The notes beneath the pieces were generated by a model. That model ran no database searches and was not told where the DNA came from. It saw nothing but the letters and a program-made list of their open reading frames with translations. The translations under genes were made by a program, and so were the position numbers. This document shows positions 53,674-62,906 of a stretch of 64,000 nt of DNA, in pieces. This stretch comes from Polaromonas sp. Lineage in GTDB: Bacteria; Pseudomonadota; Gammaproteobacteria; Burkholderiales; Burkholderiaceae_C. Position 1 is the first letter of the stretch, and the number at the start of each line of letters is the position of its first letter. The DNA is taken from NCBI RefSeq assembly GCF_030689685.1, contig NZ_JAUYEY010000022.1:1-64000 (forward strand). Direction: 5' to 3'.

Positions 53674-54648
53674 ATGCCCGCTGAAGCCAAGACCCCCGCC
53701 GTACCATCGTCGAAAATGGCCGACGACCTGCGCGTGCAGCGCATCGCGTTTCTCGTGATGACCGGCTTCCTGCTGGTCGCGCCGCTGTTCATCTACCCGA
53801 TCTTCCTGATGAAGGTGCTGTGCTTCGCGCTGTTCGCGTGTGCCTTCAACCTGCTGATCGGCTTTGGCGGCCTGCTGTCGTTCGGCCACGCGATGTTCCT
53901 CGGCACCGCCGGCTATGCGTCGGCGCACGCGGCCAAGGTTTGGGGCTTGACGCCGGAACTGGCGATTCTGTTCGGCACCGCGACCGCGGTGCTGCTTGGC
54001 TTCTTTGCCGGCCTGCTGGCGATCCGCCGCCAGGGAATCTACTTCGCGATGATCACGTTGGCGCTGGCGCAGATGCTCTACTTCTTCTATCTGCAAGCGC
54101 CGTTTACCGGCGGAGAGGATGGCATCCAGGCGGTGCCGCGCGGCAAGCTGTTCGGCCTGATCGACCTGAACCAGCCGCTCGCCATGTACGCGGTCGTGCT
54201 GGCGGTGTTCCTCGGCGGCTTCCTGCTGATCTACCGCGTCGTGCATTCGCCGTTCGGCCAGGTGCTGAAGGCGATCCGCGAAAACGAAGACCGCGCCATT
54301 TCGCTCGGCTACGACGCCGACCGCTACAAGCTGATGGCGTTCGTGATTTCCGGCGGCCTGGCCGGCATGGCGGGCGCCACCAAGGCACTCGTCTTCCAGC
54401 TCGCCTCGCTGACCGACGTGCACTGGACCATGTCCGGCGAGGTGGTGCTGATGACGCTGCTTGGCGGGATGGGCACGATTTTTGGGCCCGTGGTGGGCGC
54501 GGCGGTCATCATCTCGATGCAGAACTACCTGGCGCATCTGGGCGCCTGGGTCACCATCGTGCAGGGGATTGTTTTCGTCATTTGCGTACTCGCGTTCCGG
54601 CGCGGCATCGTCGGCGAGCTGGCGAAGTGGATGAAGAAGTCGCTGTAG
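53674..54648 (+). CDS. HAAT-type permease, LivM family
   Basis: An inner-membrane protein of 324 residues completing the second importer. A polar N-terminal tail of about 25 residues precedes the first helix. LivM features are IGFGGLLSFGHAMFLG, RRQGIYFAMITLALAQM and LLGGMGTIFGPVVGAA. ATG 53674 is preferred; an in-frame GTG lies three codons upstream. It converges on the transglutaminase gene. Confidence 0.9.
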   Translation: MPAEAKTPAVPSSKMADDLRVQRIAFLVMTGFLLVAPLFIYPIFLMKVLCFALFACAFNLLIGFGGLLSFGHAMFLGTAGYASAHAAKVWGLTPELAILFGTATAVLLGFFAGLLAIRRQGIYFAMITLALAQMLYFFYLQAPFTGGEDGIQAVPRGKLFGLIDLNQPLAMYAVVLAVFLGGFLLIYRVVHSPFGQVLKAIRENEDRAISLGYDADRYKLMAFVISGGLAGMAGATKALVFQLASLTDVHWTMSGEVVLMTLLGGMGTIFGPVVGAAVIISMQNYLAHLGAWVTIVQGIVFVICVLAFRRGIVGELAKWMKKSL

Positions 54649-54711
54649 TTCTCCCAGTCCTGGAGCGGCGCCGGCGCGCAGCAAAAAGCCGGGAGGCTTA
54701 ACGCCTGTTAC

Positions 54712-55590
54712 TCACGAGGTAAATTCCGCGCCTGCAGTGGACAACGCCTCGGCGATATGCTGTGGCAACGCAAGGTTGCCCTGGTCGTCCGGCAGCGCCT
54801 CGATACTGATTACCGGCGCCGACGACGTAACACCTCCAAACATCGTCGCAAACGCGGCGTCAGCCGCGTCGCGACCGGTGGCTAAACGCACAAACCCCAT
54901 CGGAATCGCGGTGCCCGAGGGGTCAAACATATACCAGCGGTGGCCGAGGTAGACCTCCACATAGGCATGGAAGTCGGTCGGTCCCAGCGCCGGGTCGGCG
55001 CCGTAGTCGATGCCACTGACAAACCGCGCCGGGATGTTGACCGCGCGGCACAGCGCAATCATCAGGTGCGCAAAGTCGCGGCAGACGCCGGCCTCGTCGA
55101 TCAGCGTGTCCACCGCCGTGGTGTAGCCGGTCGAGCTGTTGGCGGTGAAGGTCACGCGTTGATTGACCCAGTCGCGGATCGCCTGCACCCGGCTGTAACC
55201 CTGTCGCAGGTGGCCGAACTCCTTGACCGCAAGCCGGTGCAAGCGGTCGGACTGGCAATAACGGCTGGGGTAGAGGTAAGGCAGCACCTGGCCGGGCAGT
55301 TGCAGCACGCCGATTTCAGACAGGTTGTCGGGCAACTCGCGGTAGTGGTGCACATCGACTGTGGCCGTGTAACTCACGGTCAGCGGGCCGGGCGCGGCAC
55401 GAAACCGCAGGTAACGGTTGTGACTGGCGGCGTCGGCGTAAATATCAGGCTGCAACACCTGGCTGATGCCCAGGGCTTCACTGACCACAATTTGCTGCCG
55501 CGTCTGCGCCGCGTGAATGTTGAACACAAAGTCGCAGCCGGCATCTGCCACCTGGTATGCAAGTTCTATCGAAAATTTGAGCCTGACCAT
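54712..55590 (-). CDS. Transglutaminase-like family protein
   Basis: A 292-residue protein with the bacterial transglutaminase N-terminal domain followed by the papain-like transglutaminase core. The catalytic triad appears as Cys in EAGVCRDFAHL, His in DFHAYVEVYL and Asp in FDPSGTA. Proteins of this kind usually act as proteases or peptide-modifying enzymes; the target is unknown. ATG 55590 (MVRLKFSIEL) begins the conserved part, though the frame is open to 55785. Confidence 0.87.
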   Translation of the reverse strand: MVRLKFSIELAYQVADAGCDFVFNIHAAQTRQQIVVSEALGISQVLQPDIYADAASHNRYLRFRAAPGPLTVSYTATVDVHHYRELPDNLSEIGVLQLPGQVLPYLYPSRYCQSDRLHRLAVKEFGHLRQGYSRVQAIRDWVNQRVTFTANSSTGYTTAVDTLIDEAGVCRDFAHLMIALCRAVNIPARFVSGIDYGADPALGPTDFHAYVEVYLGHRWYMFDPSGTAIPMGFVRLATGRDAADAAFATMFGGVTSSAPVISIEALPDDQGNLALPQHIAEALSTAGAEFTS

Positions 55591-55826
55591 GGCAATGTTC
55601 CTGAAAGGGGTGCGCAGCCGCAGGCGCTGGCTGCGAAGGGGTGAGGCGCGAAGGCGGCAGCAGCATCTACTGCAGGCCGGACATCCCCCGCCATGCTTGA
55701 TTGTGAAGAGGTTGAATACCCCCGCCGGCAACTCGCGCCACCGCCTCATGCCCGGCCATCCCGGCGCCTGACGCAAGCGCGGCACGTTCGCCTACAGACA
55801 GTCCTCGCAGCTCGTCAGGCGCTACT

Positions 55827-55885
55827 GTTTTTATAGCTACTTACGCCCGTCCGTCATGGGCTGGAGCCCGATTTGATGCTGAATA
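55827..55885 (+). repeat. Dispersed repeat, family B
   Basis: TTTTTATAGCTACTTACGCC, inverted arms around CGTCCGTCATG, then GGGCTGGAGCCCGATTTGA. It lies just past the dbpA stop, and the hairpin GGGCTGGAGCCC could act in transcription termination. Confidence 0.75.
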
Positions 55886-55889
55886 GGGC

Positions 55890-57359
55890 TCAGGCCTCGT
55901 CCATGAAGCGGACCTTGACACTTTTGCCCTTGACACCGCCGTTGGCGAGTTTTTGCTGCGCCTGGCTGGCCAGCGCGCGGTCCACCGCGACATAGGTCGA
56001 GAACTCGTTGACATTGATCTTGCCAACCTGCTCACGCGTGAAGGGCGGGATGTTGCCGGCGTCCCCGGTCAGAGCGCCCAACACGTCGCCAGCGCGGATT
56101 TTTTCCTTGCGCCCGCCAACGATCTGCAGGGTCACCATGGGCGGCAGCAGCGGCTCGTTGCTGGCGGGTGTCAGTTCGGTCAGCTTGTGCCATTCGGATT
56201 CGGCCTTCTGCAGCACCTCGATTTTCCCGACATAACCCATCTCGTCCATGCTGACCAGGCTGATGGCCCAGCCCTCCTCGTCGGCACGGCCGGTGCGGCC
56301 GATGCGGTGAATGTGCACCTCGGCGTCCGGCGTCACGTCGACGTTGATGACCATCGCGAGCTGGGCAATGTCCAGGCCACGCGCGGCCACATCGGTGGCC
56401 ACCAGTACCGAACAACTGCGGTTGGAAAACTGCACCAGCACCTGGTCGCGCTCGCGCTGCTCCAGCTCGCCGAACAAGGCCAGCGCGCTGAAACCCTGGG
56501 CTTTCAGATAGGCCACCAACGCGCGGCATTGCGACTTGGTGTTGCAAAACGCCAGCGTGCTGGCCGGGCGAAAGTGGCGCAGCACCTGGGCCACGGCGCC
56601 GAGCCGGGCCTCGTCGTGGTCGCTGTCGGGCACCTGGTACCAGCGCTGCTGGATCTTGGTTTTTTCATGCTGCGCCTGCACGGTGATGGTTTGCGGCGCC
56701 TTCATGAATTGCTGGCTCAGTTTGGCAATGCCTTCCGGGTAGGTGGCTGAAAACAGCAGGGTCTGTCGCTCTTTCGGGCATTGTTTGGCGACGGTGACGA
56801 TGTCCTCAAAAAAGCCCATGTCCAGCATGCGGTCGGCTTCGTCGAGCACCAGGGTGTTCATCGCTTCCAGCGTCAGGTGGCCACGTGCCAGGTGGTCCAT
56901 GATGCGGCCTGGCGTGCCAACCACGATATGCGCGCCGTTTTCCAGGCTGGCGGTCTGGTTGCGCAGCGGCACGCCGCCGCACAGCACCACCACCTTGATG
57001 TTTTCTTCGGACCGCGCCAGGCGCCGGATTTCGGTGGCGACCTGGTCGGCCAGCTCACGCGTCGGGCACAACACCATGGCCTGCACCGCAAAACGCCGCG
57101 CGTTGAGGTTGGCCAGCAGGGCCAGGGCAAAGGCAGCCGTCTTGCCGCTGCCGGTTTTGGCCTGGGCGATCAGGTCCTTGCCAAGCAATGCCACCGGCAG
57201 GCTGGCGGCCTGAATCGGTGTCATGCGGGTGTAGCCCAGCAGTGTCAGGTTGGCGAGGGTGGCAGGATTCAGGGAAAGGGCGCTGAAATCGTTGCCAGCA
57301 TCCCCCGGACCAGAGGTCGCGGCAATCGTTGCCGGAGAAGGGAAATTAGGTTGGGTCAT
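55890..57359 (-). CDS. dbpA: DEAD-box RNA helicase DbpA
   Basis: A 489-residue helicase that acts on 23S rRNA during assembly of the large ribosomal subunit. Motifs in order: Q-motif (TRMTPIQAASLP), AKTGSGKTAA, PTRELADQ, TPGRIMDH, DEAD, SATYP, ATDVAARGLDI and HRIGRTGRA. The C-terminal 75 residues form the DbpA RNA-binding domain (LQIVGGRKEKIRAGDVLGAL, then VGKINVNEFSTYVAVDR), which separates DbpA from other DEAD proteins. The ATG at 57359 is preferred to the frame opening at 57476. Confidence 0.93.
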   Translation of the reverse strand: MTQPNFPSPATIAATSGPGDAGNDFSALSLNPATLANLTLLGYTRMTPIQAASLPVALLGKDLIAQAKTGSGKTAAFALALLANLNARRFAVQAMVLCPTRELADQVATEIRRLARSEENIKVVVLCGGVPLRNQTASLENGAHIVVGTPGRIMDHLARGHLTLEAMNTLVLDEADRMLDMGFFEDIVTVAKQCPKERQTLLFSATYPEGIAKLSQQFMKAPQTITVQAQHEKTKIQQRWYQVPDSDHDEARLGAVAQVLRHFRPASTLAFCNTKSQCRALVAYLKAQGFSALALFGELEQRERDQVLVQFSNRSCSVLVATDVAARGLDIAQLAMVINVDVTPDAEVHIHRIGRTGRADEEGWAISLVSMDEMGYVGKIEVLQKAESEWHKLTELTPASNEPLLPPMVTLQIVGGRKEKIRAGDVLGALTGDAGNIPPFTREQVGKINVNEFSTYVAVDRALASQAQQKLANGGVKGKSVKVRFMDEA

Positions 57360-57474
57360 ACACCGATTATCGTGACCAGGGCTCACCAGCCCTTTTTGGG
57401 GCCGGTTTCCCCGCCCAAACCCGGTAAGCTGGCGAACATGCGAAACCACCCCTGCCCCTTGCCGGCTTTCTGCC

Positions 57475-58308
57475 ATGGCACCTGACTCGCCTGCCGTAAC
57501 GGCCGTGGTTCAGGCACTGGGTGCCCATGCCCTGCTGGCCTTTGGCGTCACGCTGCTGCTGGTGCTGGCGGGCGTGGCCGTGCTCTGGCACCTGGCGCAA
57601 CGCTACGGCTTGCGCCGCAAGGAAAGCCGCTGGCCGCCACTGGCTTACCTGGCCGCCTATCTGGCCCTGGGCTTTGGCATCATCGCCGGCGCGGCTGCGC
57701 TGTTTGCGGAAATCGCGGAGATGCTGGGAGACGGCAGGCAACTGGGCCGGCTGGACCTGCTTTTTTCAGACACGCTGGCGGGCAACAGCCCGAAAAACGT
57801 GTTGCGCGTGTTTACAACGATCACGCATCTCGGTGATCCCCTCACGCTGACCGTGCTGTGCGTGCTGGTGGCCCTGCTGTTGCTGTACCAGCGCCAGCGC
57901 TGGCTGGCCGCAGGATGGGTGCTGGCGATTGCAGGCAATGCGTTGCTCAACCCTGCGCTCAAGGCAATTTTTGCGCGGACCCGTCCGGTGCACGATCAGG
58001 CACTGGTGTTTGCCGACGGCTGGAGCTTTCCCAGCGGTCACGCCTCCAGCTCCGTCGTGGCCTACGGCATGCTGGCCTATCTGCTGGTGCGCCTGCTGCC
58101 GGCACACTGGCCAGCCAGCCTGCGCATGGCGGCCGTGCTGCTTGCCACGGTGCTGGCGTTCACGATCGGCAGCAGCCGCGTTTTCCTGCAGGTTCACTTT
58201 GCCAGCGACGTGCTGGCGGGTTTTGCCTCAGGCACGGCCTGGCTGGCGGTGTGTATAGGCGCGCTGGAGCTGATTCGTTACCGCCAGGCCTTCAACCGTC
58301 CAGATTGA
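57475..58308 (+). CDS. PAP2-family membrane phosphatase
   Basis: An inner-membrane protein of 277 residues with about six helices. The acid phosphatase motifs are in order: KAIFARTRP (motif 1), the PSGH segment FPSGHASSS (motif 2) and SRVFLQVHFASDVLAG (motif 3). It probably dephosphorylates a lipid phosphate such as undecaprenyl pyrophosphate or phosphatidic acid. It is transcribed away from dbpA and toward gor. Confidence 0.88.
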   Translation: MAPDSPAVTAVVQALGAHALLAFGVTLLLVLAGVAVLWHLAQRYGLRRKESRWPPLAYLAAYLALGFGIIAGAAALFAEIAEMLGDGRQLGRLDLLFSDTLAGNSPKNVLRVFTTITHLGDPLTLTVLCVLVALLLLYQRQRWLAAGWVLAIAGNALLNPALKAIFARTRPVHDQALVFADGWSFPSGHASSSVVAYGMLAYLLVRLLPAHWPASLRMAAVLLATVLAFTIGSSRVFLQVHFASDVLAGFASGTAWLAVCIGALELIRYRQAFNRPD

Positions 58309-58366
58309 TAATAGAAAGCACCCAAAGCCCCCGCCCCGCCTGCGCCGACAGCTATCATTTTTACAA
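58306..58366 (-). repeat. Dispersed repeat, family B (reverse orientation)
   Basis: Read on the minus strand it runs AAAAATGATAGCTGTCGGCG, a GC-rich middle, then GGGCTTTGGGTGC. It overlaps the end of the PAP2 gene and fills most of the gap before gor. Confidence 0.6.
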
Positions 58367-58438
58367 ACAATCCCCCGCCCGTTGCAGGTTCACGGCGCTG
58401 CAGGCATGCTCGAAGGATGCAAAACCTATCCTCCATCC

Positions 58439-59827
58439 ATGAAAAATTTTGACTTTGACCTGTTTGTCATAGGCGGCGGTAGCGGCGGCGTGCGCGCCGC
58501 GCGCATGGCGGCGCAACGCGGGGCGCGTGTGGCGCTGGCCGAAGTAGCGGCCATGGGCGGCACCTGTGTCAACGTCGGCTGCATCCCGAAAAAGCTCTAC
58601 AGCTATGCCGCGCACTATGCCGAAGCCTTTGAGGAATCGCACGGTTTCGGCTGGGCTGGCGAGGCCCCGGTCTTCGACTGGGAGGTTCTCAAGGCGAATC
58701 GCGCGCGGGAGATCACCCGCCTGAACAGCATCTATCAGGGCCTGTTGGCCGGCGCCGGCGCGACCATCATCACCGGCTGGGCCACGCTGGTGGACGGTCA
58801 CACGGTGAAGGTGGAAGACCGGACCTTCACCGCCAAAAACATCCTGATCGCCACCGGTGGCACGCCGACCGTGCCCGCCGTGACCGGGCGCGAGCACATC
58901 CTGACCTCGGACCAGATGTTCGACCTGACGCCCTTCCCGAAACGCCTGCTGGTGGTCGGTGGCGGCTACATCGCCTGCGAGTTCGCCTCCATCTTCAATG
59001 GCCTGGGCGCCGAGGTGATCCAGGTGCACCGCGGCGAAAAGCTGCTGACCGGTTTTGACGACGATGTGCGCAGCTTTGTCGCCGCCGAGATGGCCAGGAC
59101 CGGCGTGCGCCTGCAGTTCGGCGCCGAAGTCGCCGCCATCGGCAAAACCGCTGACGGCCTGACTGTCGAGCTCAAGGGCGGGGCTACAGCCTGTACGGTG
59201 GATGCCGTGCTCTACGCCACTGGCCGCGTGCCCAACACCAGCGGTCTCGGCCTGGAAGCGGCTGGCGTCAAGCTCAATGCCAAGGGCGCGATTGAGGTCA
59301 ACAGCCACTACCAAACCTCGCTGCCCTCGGTCTATGCGCTCGGCGACGTGACGGCGCGCCTGCAGCTCACGCCGGTGGCACTTGGCGAAGCCATGGTGGT
59401 GGTCGACCATTTGCTGGGCGCTGCCGCCGGCAAGAAGCCGCGCAGCATGAGTTATGAATTTGTGCCGACAGCCGTGTTCACGCACCCGAACATTGGCACG
59501 GTAGGTTATTCAGAAGCTGATGCGCGCAAGGAGTTCGGCCACATCTCGGTGTTCCGCGCCGACTTCAAGGCGCTCAAACACACCCTGAGCGGGAGCAGCG
59601 AACGCACACTGATGAAGCTGCTGGTGGACGATGCAACCGACCGGGTGGTCGGCCTGCACATGGTGGGCCCGGATGCGGGTGAGATTGTTCAGGGTTTTGC
59701 GGTGGCGATGAAAGCCGGCGCCACCAAGGCCGTGTTCGACAGCACCATCGGCATCCACCCGACGGTGGCCGAAGAGTTTGTGACCATGCGCGAGCCGGTG
59801 AAAGCCGCGCCGGCCTCAAAGGCTTAA
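58439..59827 (+). CDS. gor: Glutathione-disulfide reductase
   Basis: A cytosolic FAD enzyme of 462 residues that reduces oxidised glutathione with NADPH. It shows the FAD motif GGGSGGVRAA, the redox-active disulfide GGTCVNVGCIPKK, the NADPH motif VVGGGYIACEFA and the C-terminal HPTVAEE with the catalytic His-Glu pair. ATG 58439 begins the conserved protein. It may link to the persulfide dioxygenase encoded at 15.5 kb, which needs glutathione persulfide, but they are not neighbours. Its stop codon overlaps that of the next gene on the other strand. Confidence 0.93.
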   Translation: MKNFDFDLFVIGGGSGGVRAARMAAQRGARVALAEVAAMGGTCVNVGCIPKKLYSYAAHYAEAFEESHGFGWAGEAPVFDWEVLKANRAREITRLNSIYQGLLAGAGATIITGWATLVDGHTVKVEDRTFTAKNILIATGGTPTVPAVTGREHILTSDQMFDLTPFPKRLLVVGGGYIACEFASIFNGLGAEVIQVHRGEKLLTGFDDDVRSFVAAEMARTGVRLQFGAEVAAIGKTADGLTVELKGGATACTVDAVLYATGRVPNTSGLGLEAAGVKLNAKGAIEVNSHYQTSLPSVYALGDVTARLQLTPVALGEAMVVVDHLLGAAAGKKPRSMSYEFVPTAVFTHPNIGTVGYSEADARKEFGHISVFRADFKALKHTLSGSSERTLMKLLVDDATDRVVGLHMVGPDAGEIVQGFAVAMKAGATKAVFDSTIGIHPTVAEEFVTMREPVKAAPASKA

Positions 59828-60051
59828 GCGGGCTCGTTGGACTCTGGCGGCAGCACGATGTTGGCGCGTTCAATCGCCGCATCAAAAGCGGCCAGATCGG
59901 CATCGGCCTGGAAGGCGGCACGTGTGTCCAGCGGGTGAAACACCTGGTGCTGCAGCCGGCGCAGCGCATCCGACTTTTCCATCGCCTCCAGCACCTGCTG
60001 GGGTGCCAGCATCAGTGCAAACGGATTGGCGAGCGGGGTATCGACTCTCAT
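59824..60051 (-). CDS. Small hypothetical protein
   Basis: A 75-residue soluble protein starting MRVDTPLANPFALMLAPQQV. AGGAG five bases before ATG 60051 decides this start. Leu/Ala-rich helices predominate, and no domain is recognised. It shares four stop-codon bases (TTAA) with gor on the opposite strand. Confidence 0.6.
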   Translation of the reverse strand: MRVDTPLANPFALMLAPQQVLEAMEKSDALRRLQHQVFHPLDTRAAFQADADLAAFDAAIERANIVLPPESNEPA

Positions 60052-60192
60052 GGCAGCTCCTTGGTAGATCAGTGGCACAGGTGTGTGTTGATGGCTGTGA
60101 CTGTAGGAGAGCCGGCAAATTTGGGCCAGTCAGCAGGCAGCCAGACCGCATGTAGGCGCCCGGCTGACACATGCACCGCTGTGTCCGACATC

Positions 60193-61332
60193 TCAGAAAG
60201 CCCTTTCTCCCAAATGCCAGGCGCCACGCACGATGGGCATGCCGCCGCTTTTGCGCACGCGGATCAGGTCGGCGCGCAGGCCGGGCGCCAGCTCGCCGCG
60301 ATCCGTCAGGCCGATCGCCCGGGCCGGGTTGCGGGTGACGGTGTTGACAGCCTTGGGCAGGCTCCAGCCGGCGGTCTCGCACAGCAGAAAGGCCGACTGC
60401 AGCAAACTGGCCGGCACGTAGTCCGATGAAAAGATGTCCAGCAGGTCCAGCCGGGCCAGCTCAGCCGCCGACACATTGCCCGAATGCGAGCCGCCCTTCA
60501 CGAGGTTGGGGCCGCCCATCACGATGGCAATGCCGGCATCACGTGCCGCCTGCGCCGCGGCCACCGTGGTCGGAAATTCGGAGATGGCAATGTTTTCCTC
60601 GCTGGCTTGCGCCACGTGTTCGACTTCCGTGTCGTCGTGGCTGGCCAGCGGCACGCCACGCGCATGGCTGGCGGCAATCACGGCGGCGCGGTTGGGGATG
60701 GCATAACGCAACTGGTGCGCCGTCAGTTCCGCCACCAGCGCCTCGTACTGCGCATCGTCGAAGCGGCCGTAACGTTCGGAATAACGCCGGTATTTGCCGA
60801 GGTCACGCCACTGCCGCTGGCCCGGCGTGTGGTCCATCACGCTGACCAGCTCCAGCAGCGAATCGTCGGCGTAGCGCCCAAAAACCTCGACGATATCGGG
60901 AGTCGAAATCTCGCAACGCAGGTGCAGCAGGTGGTCGACCCGAAGCAGGCCTTCACCCCGGCATTCGTGCAGCGCCTGGATGGAAACATGCTGGGTCTGG
61001 CTGCGGGCGCCACCGCGGTCCATGTCGCCGATCACGATGGAGTCAAGCACCGTGGTGATACCGGCAGCAGCGCACAAGGCGTCATGCATGACGGTGGCCG
61101 AGTGGGCATTCCAGAGCACCCCCGGACGCGGCACCAGGTGTTTTTCCAGGTTGTCGGTATGCAACTCGACCAGGCCGGGCAGCAGCCAGTCGCCGGCCCA
61201 GTCTTCGGCACTGGCCACAGACGTATCGCCGCAGTCGATAGATCGGATGTTGTGCCCCTCGATCACCATGCAACCGATGAATTCCTCGTCGGCGGTAACT
61301 ATCCTGGCGTTTTTGATGATGCGTTGTGTCAT
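60193..61332 (-). CDS. phnM: Alpha-D-ribose 1-methylphosphonate 5-triphosphate diphosphatase (PhnM)
   Basis: A 379-residue amidohydrolase-fold enzyme that removes pyrophosphate from ribose 1-alkylphosphonate 5-triphosphate before C-P bond cleavage. The metal motif is VELHTDNLEKH. It also has LASHDDTEVEH (His-Asp-Asp) and the late segment FSSDYVPASLLQSAF. It lies downstream of phnL in the C-P lyase operon that runs leftwards from the right edge of the window. Confidence 0.93.
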   Translation of the reverse strand: MTQRIIKNARIVTADEEFIGCMVIEGHNIRSIDCGDTSVASAEDWAGDWLLPGLVELHTDNLEKHLVPRPGVLWNAHSATVMHDALCAAAGITTVLDSIVIGDMDRGGARSQTQHVSIQALHECRGEGLLRVDHLLHLRCEISTPDIVEVFGRYADDSLLELVSVMDHTPGQRQWRDLGKYRRYSERYGRFDDAQYEALVAELTAHQLRYAIPNRAAVIAASHARGVPLASHDDTEVEHVAQASEENIAISEFPTTVAAAQAARDAGIAIVMGGPNLVKGGSHSGNVSAAELARLDLLDIFSSDYVPASLLQSAFLLCETAGWSLPKAVNTVTRNPARAIGLTDRGELAPGLRADLIRVRKSGGMPIVRGAWHLGERAF

Positions 61333-61346
61333 GTGCGGTTTCCGGT

Positions 61347-62054
61347 TCAGTGGGATGGGCGATGCTGTTCAACGTCAAAGCAGCGGCTCGCCACCGCCTC
61401 GCGGACTTCGTCGTCGTGAAAAATGCCGACGATGGCAGCGCCCCGTGCACGCGCAGCCCGGATCAGGTCCACCACGACGGCTCGGTTGTCTGCATCCAGC
61501 GATGCGGTGGGCTCGTCGAGCAGCAACACCGGTTGGCTGGCGATCAGGCCGTGGGCAATATTGACGCGTTGCTGCTCCCCGCCGGAAAAGGTTGCCGGCG
61601 GCAAATGCCAGAGACGCTCCTGCAGGTTCAGGCGTGCCAGCCACTGCGCTGCTTCTGCGCGCGCATCGTCGGCGGCGACACCGAGGCGGCGCAGCGGCTC
61701 GGCCACGATGTCCAGCGTCGAGACACGCGGGATCACGCGCAGAAACTGCGACACATAACCCAGGGTACGGCGCCGCACCTCCAGCACTTCGCGCGGTGCG
61801 GCTTGCGAGAGGCGGACCCACGCGTCGTCGTGGCGCACACGCACCTCGCCAGCACTGGCACCGTAGTTGCCGTACAGGCAGCGCAGCAACGAGCTTTTGC
61901 CGCTGCCGGAGTGGCCGGTCAGCGCCAGGCATTCACCAGCAAAGACGCTGAGGTTGATGCCCGAGAAAACCGGCAGCGCCAGCCCGCCGCGACCGTGCAG
62001 GGTGAAGGTTTTTGAAAGTTGGGTGGTTTCAAGCAAGGCAGTCAAGGGTGTCAC
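61347..62054 (-). CDS. phnL: C-P lyase complex ABC-type protein PhnL
   Basis: A 235-residue ABC ATPase-like subunit of phosphonate C-P lyase. Walker A is GHSGSGKSSL, the signature is FSGGEQQRV and Walker B LLLDEPTASLD. The start is GTG 62054. It is not a transporter ATPase: with PhnK it binds the PhnGHIJ core. It follows phnK with a gap of 24 bases. Confidence 0.9.
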   Translation of the reverse strand: MTPLTALLETTQLSKTFTLHGRGGLALPVFSGINLSVFAGECLALTGHSGSGKSSLLRCLYGNYGASAGEVRVRHDDAWVRLSQAAPREVLEVRRRTLGYVSQFLRVIPRVSTLDIVAEPLRRLGVAADDARAEAAQWLARLNLQERLWHLPPATFSGGEQQRVNIAHGLIASQPVLLLDEPTASLDADNRAVVVDLIRAARARGAAIVGIFHDDEVREAVASRCFDVEQHRPSH

Positions 62055-62078
62055 CTGGTGGGTGTTGATGGAGTGGCC

Positions 62079-62906
62079 TCAAGGCGTGAGCACCGAGGAC
62101 ACCAGCAGTTGCGTGTAGGCATGCTGCGGGTCGTCAAGCACGCGGTCGGTGAGTCCCTGCTCGACCACCTGCCCGTCCTTCATGACCAGCATGCGGTGCG
62201 CTAGCAGGCGGGCGACGGCCAGGTCGTGGGTCACGATCACCGCTGCTAGCTGCAGTTGGTCTACCAGTTCGCGCAGCAGGTCCAGCAAGCGCGCCTGGAC
62301 CGACACATCAAGTCCGGTGGTCGGTTCATCCATGAAGACCAGCCGCGGGTGCGTGACCAGGTTGCGCGCGATCTGCAAGCGCTGCTGCATGCCGCCCGAA
62401 TAAGTGCCCGGCAGGTCGTCGATGCGGTCTACATCGAGTTCGACACGCTCCATCCAGTCCAGTGCCTGCCCGCGCAGCTTGCCGTAGTGGCGGCTGCCCA
62501 GGGCCATCATGCGTTCGCCGATGTTGGCGCCACCGGAAACATTCATGCGCAGGCCGTCGCGTGCGTGCTGCTCGACAAAACCCCAGTCGGTGCGGGCCAG
62601 CCAGCGCAAGCGGGCTTCGGACAGATCGGCCAGGTTGACCAGGCCGGCTTCGCTGCGGGCGGGCGCGGCGCCGGCGGCACCCGCCTCGTCTCGCACGTCG
62701 TAATGCACGGACCCGGCATCGCAGGCCAGGCGGGCAGCCACCAAGCGCAGCAAAGTCGATTTGCCGGATCCGGATTCACCCACCACCGCCAGCACCTCGC
62801 CCGGATAGAGGTCAAAACTCACATCGCGGCAGGCCCAGCGCAGGCGGTTGGCCTGCATGAACTGTTTGCCGGCGCCGTGAACAGATAGAAGCATGTTGCT
62901 GCTCAT
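62079..62906 (-). CDS. phnK: C-P lyase complex ABC-type protein PhnK
   Basis: A 275-residue ABC-fold protein. Walker A is GESGSGKSTL, the signature is YSGGMQQRL and Walker B VFMDEPTTGLD. It also has DLSEARLRWLARTDWGFVEQ, a typical PhnK segment. It docks on PhnJ in the C-P lyase complex. Its ATG overlaps the phnJ stop (ATGA). Confidence 0.92.
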   Translation of the reverse strand: MSSNMLLSVHGAGKQFMQANRLRWACRDVSFDLYPGEVLAVVGESGSGKSTLLRLVAARLACDAGSVHYDVRDEAGAAGAAPARSEAGLVNLADLSEARLRWLARTDWGFVEQHARDGLRMNVSGGANIGERMMALGSRHYGKLRGQALDWMERVELDVDRIDDLPGTYSGGMQQRLQIARNLVTHPRLVFMDEPTTGLDVSVQARLLDLLRELVDQLQLAAVIVTHDLAVARLLAHRMLVMKDGQVVEQGLTDRVLDDPQHAYTQLLVSSVLTP

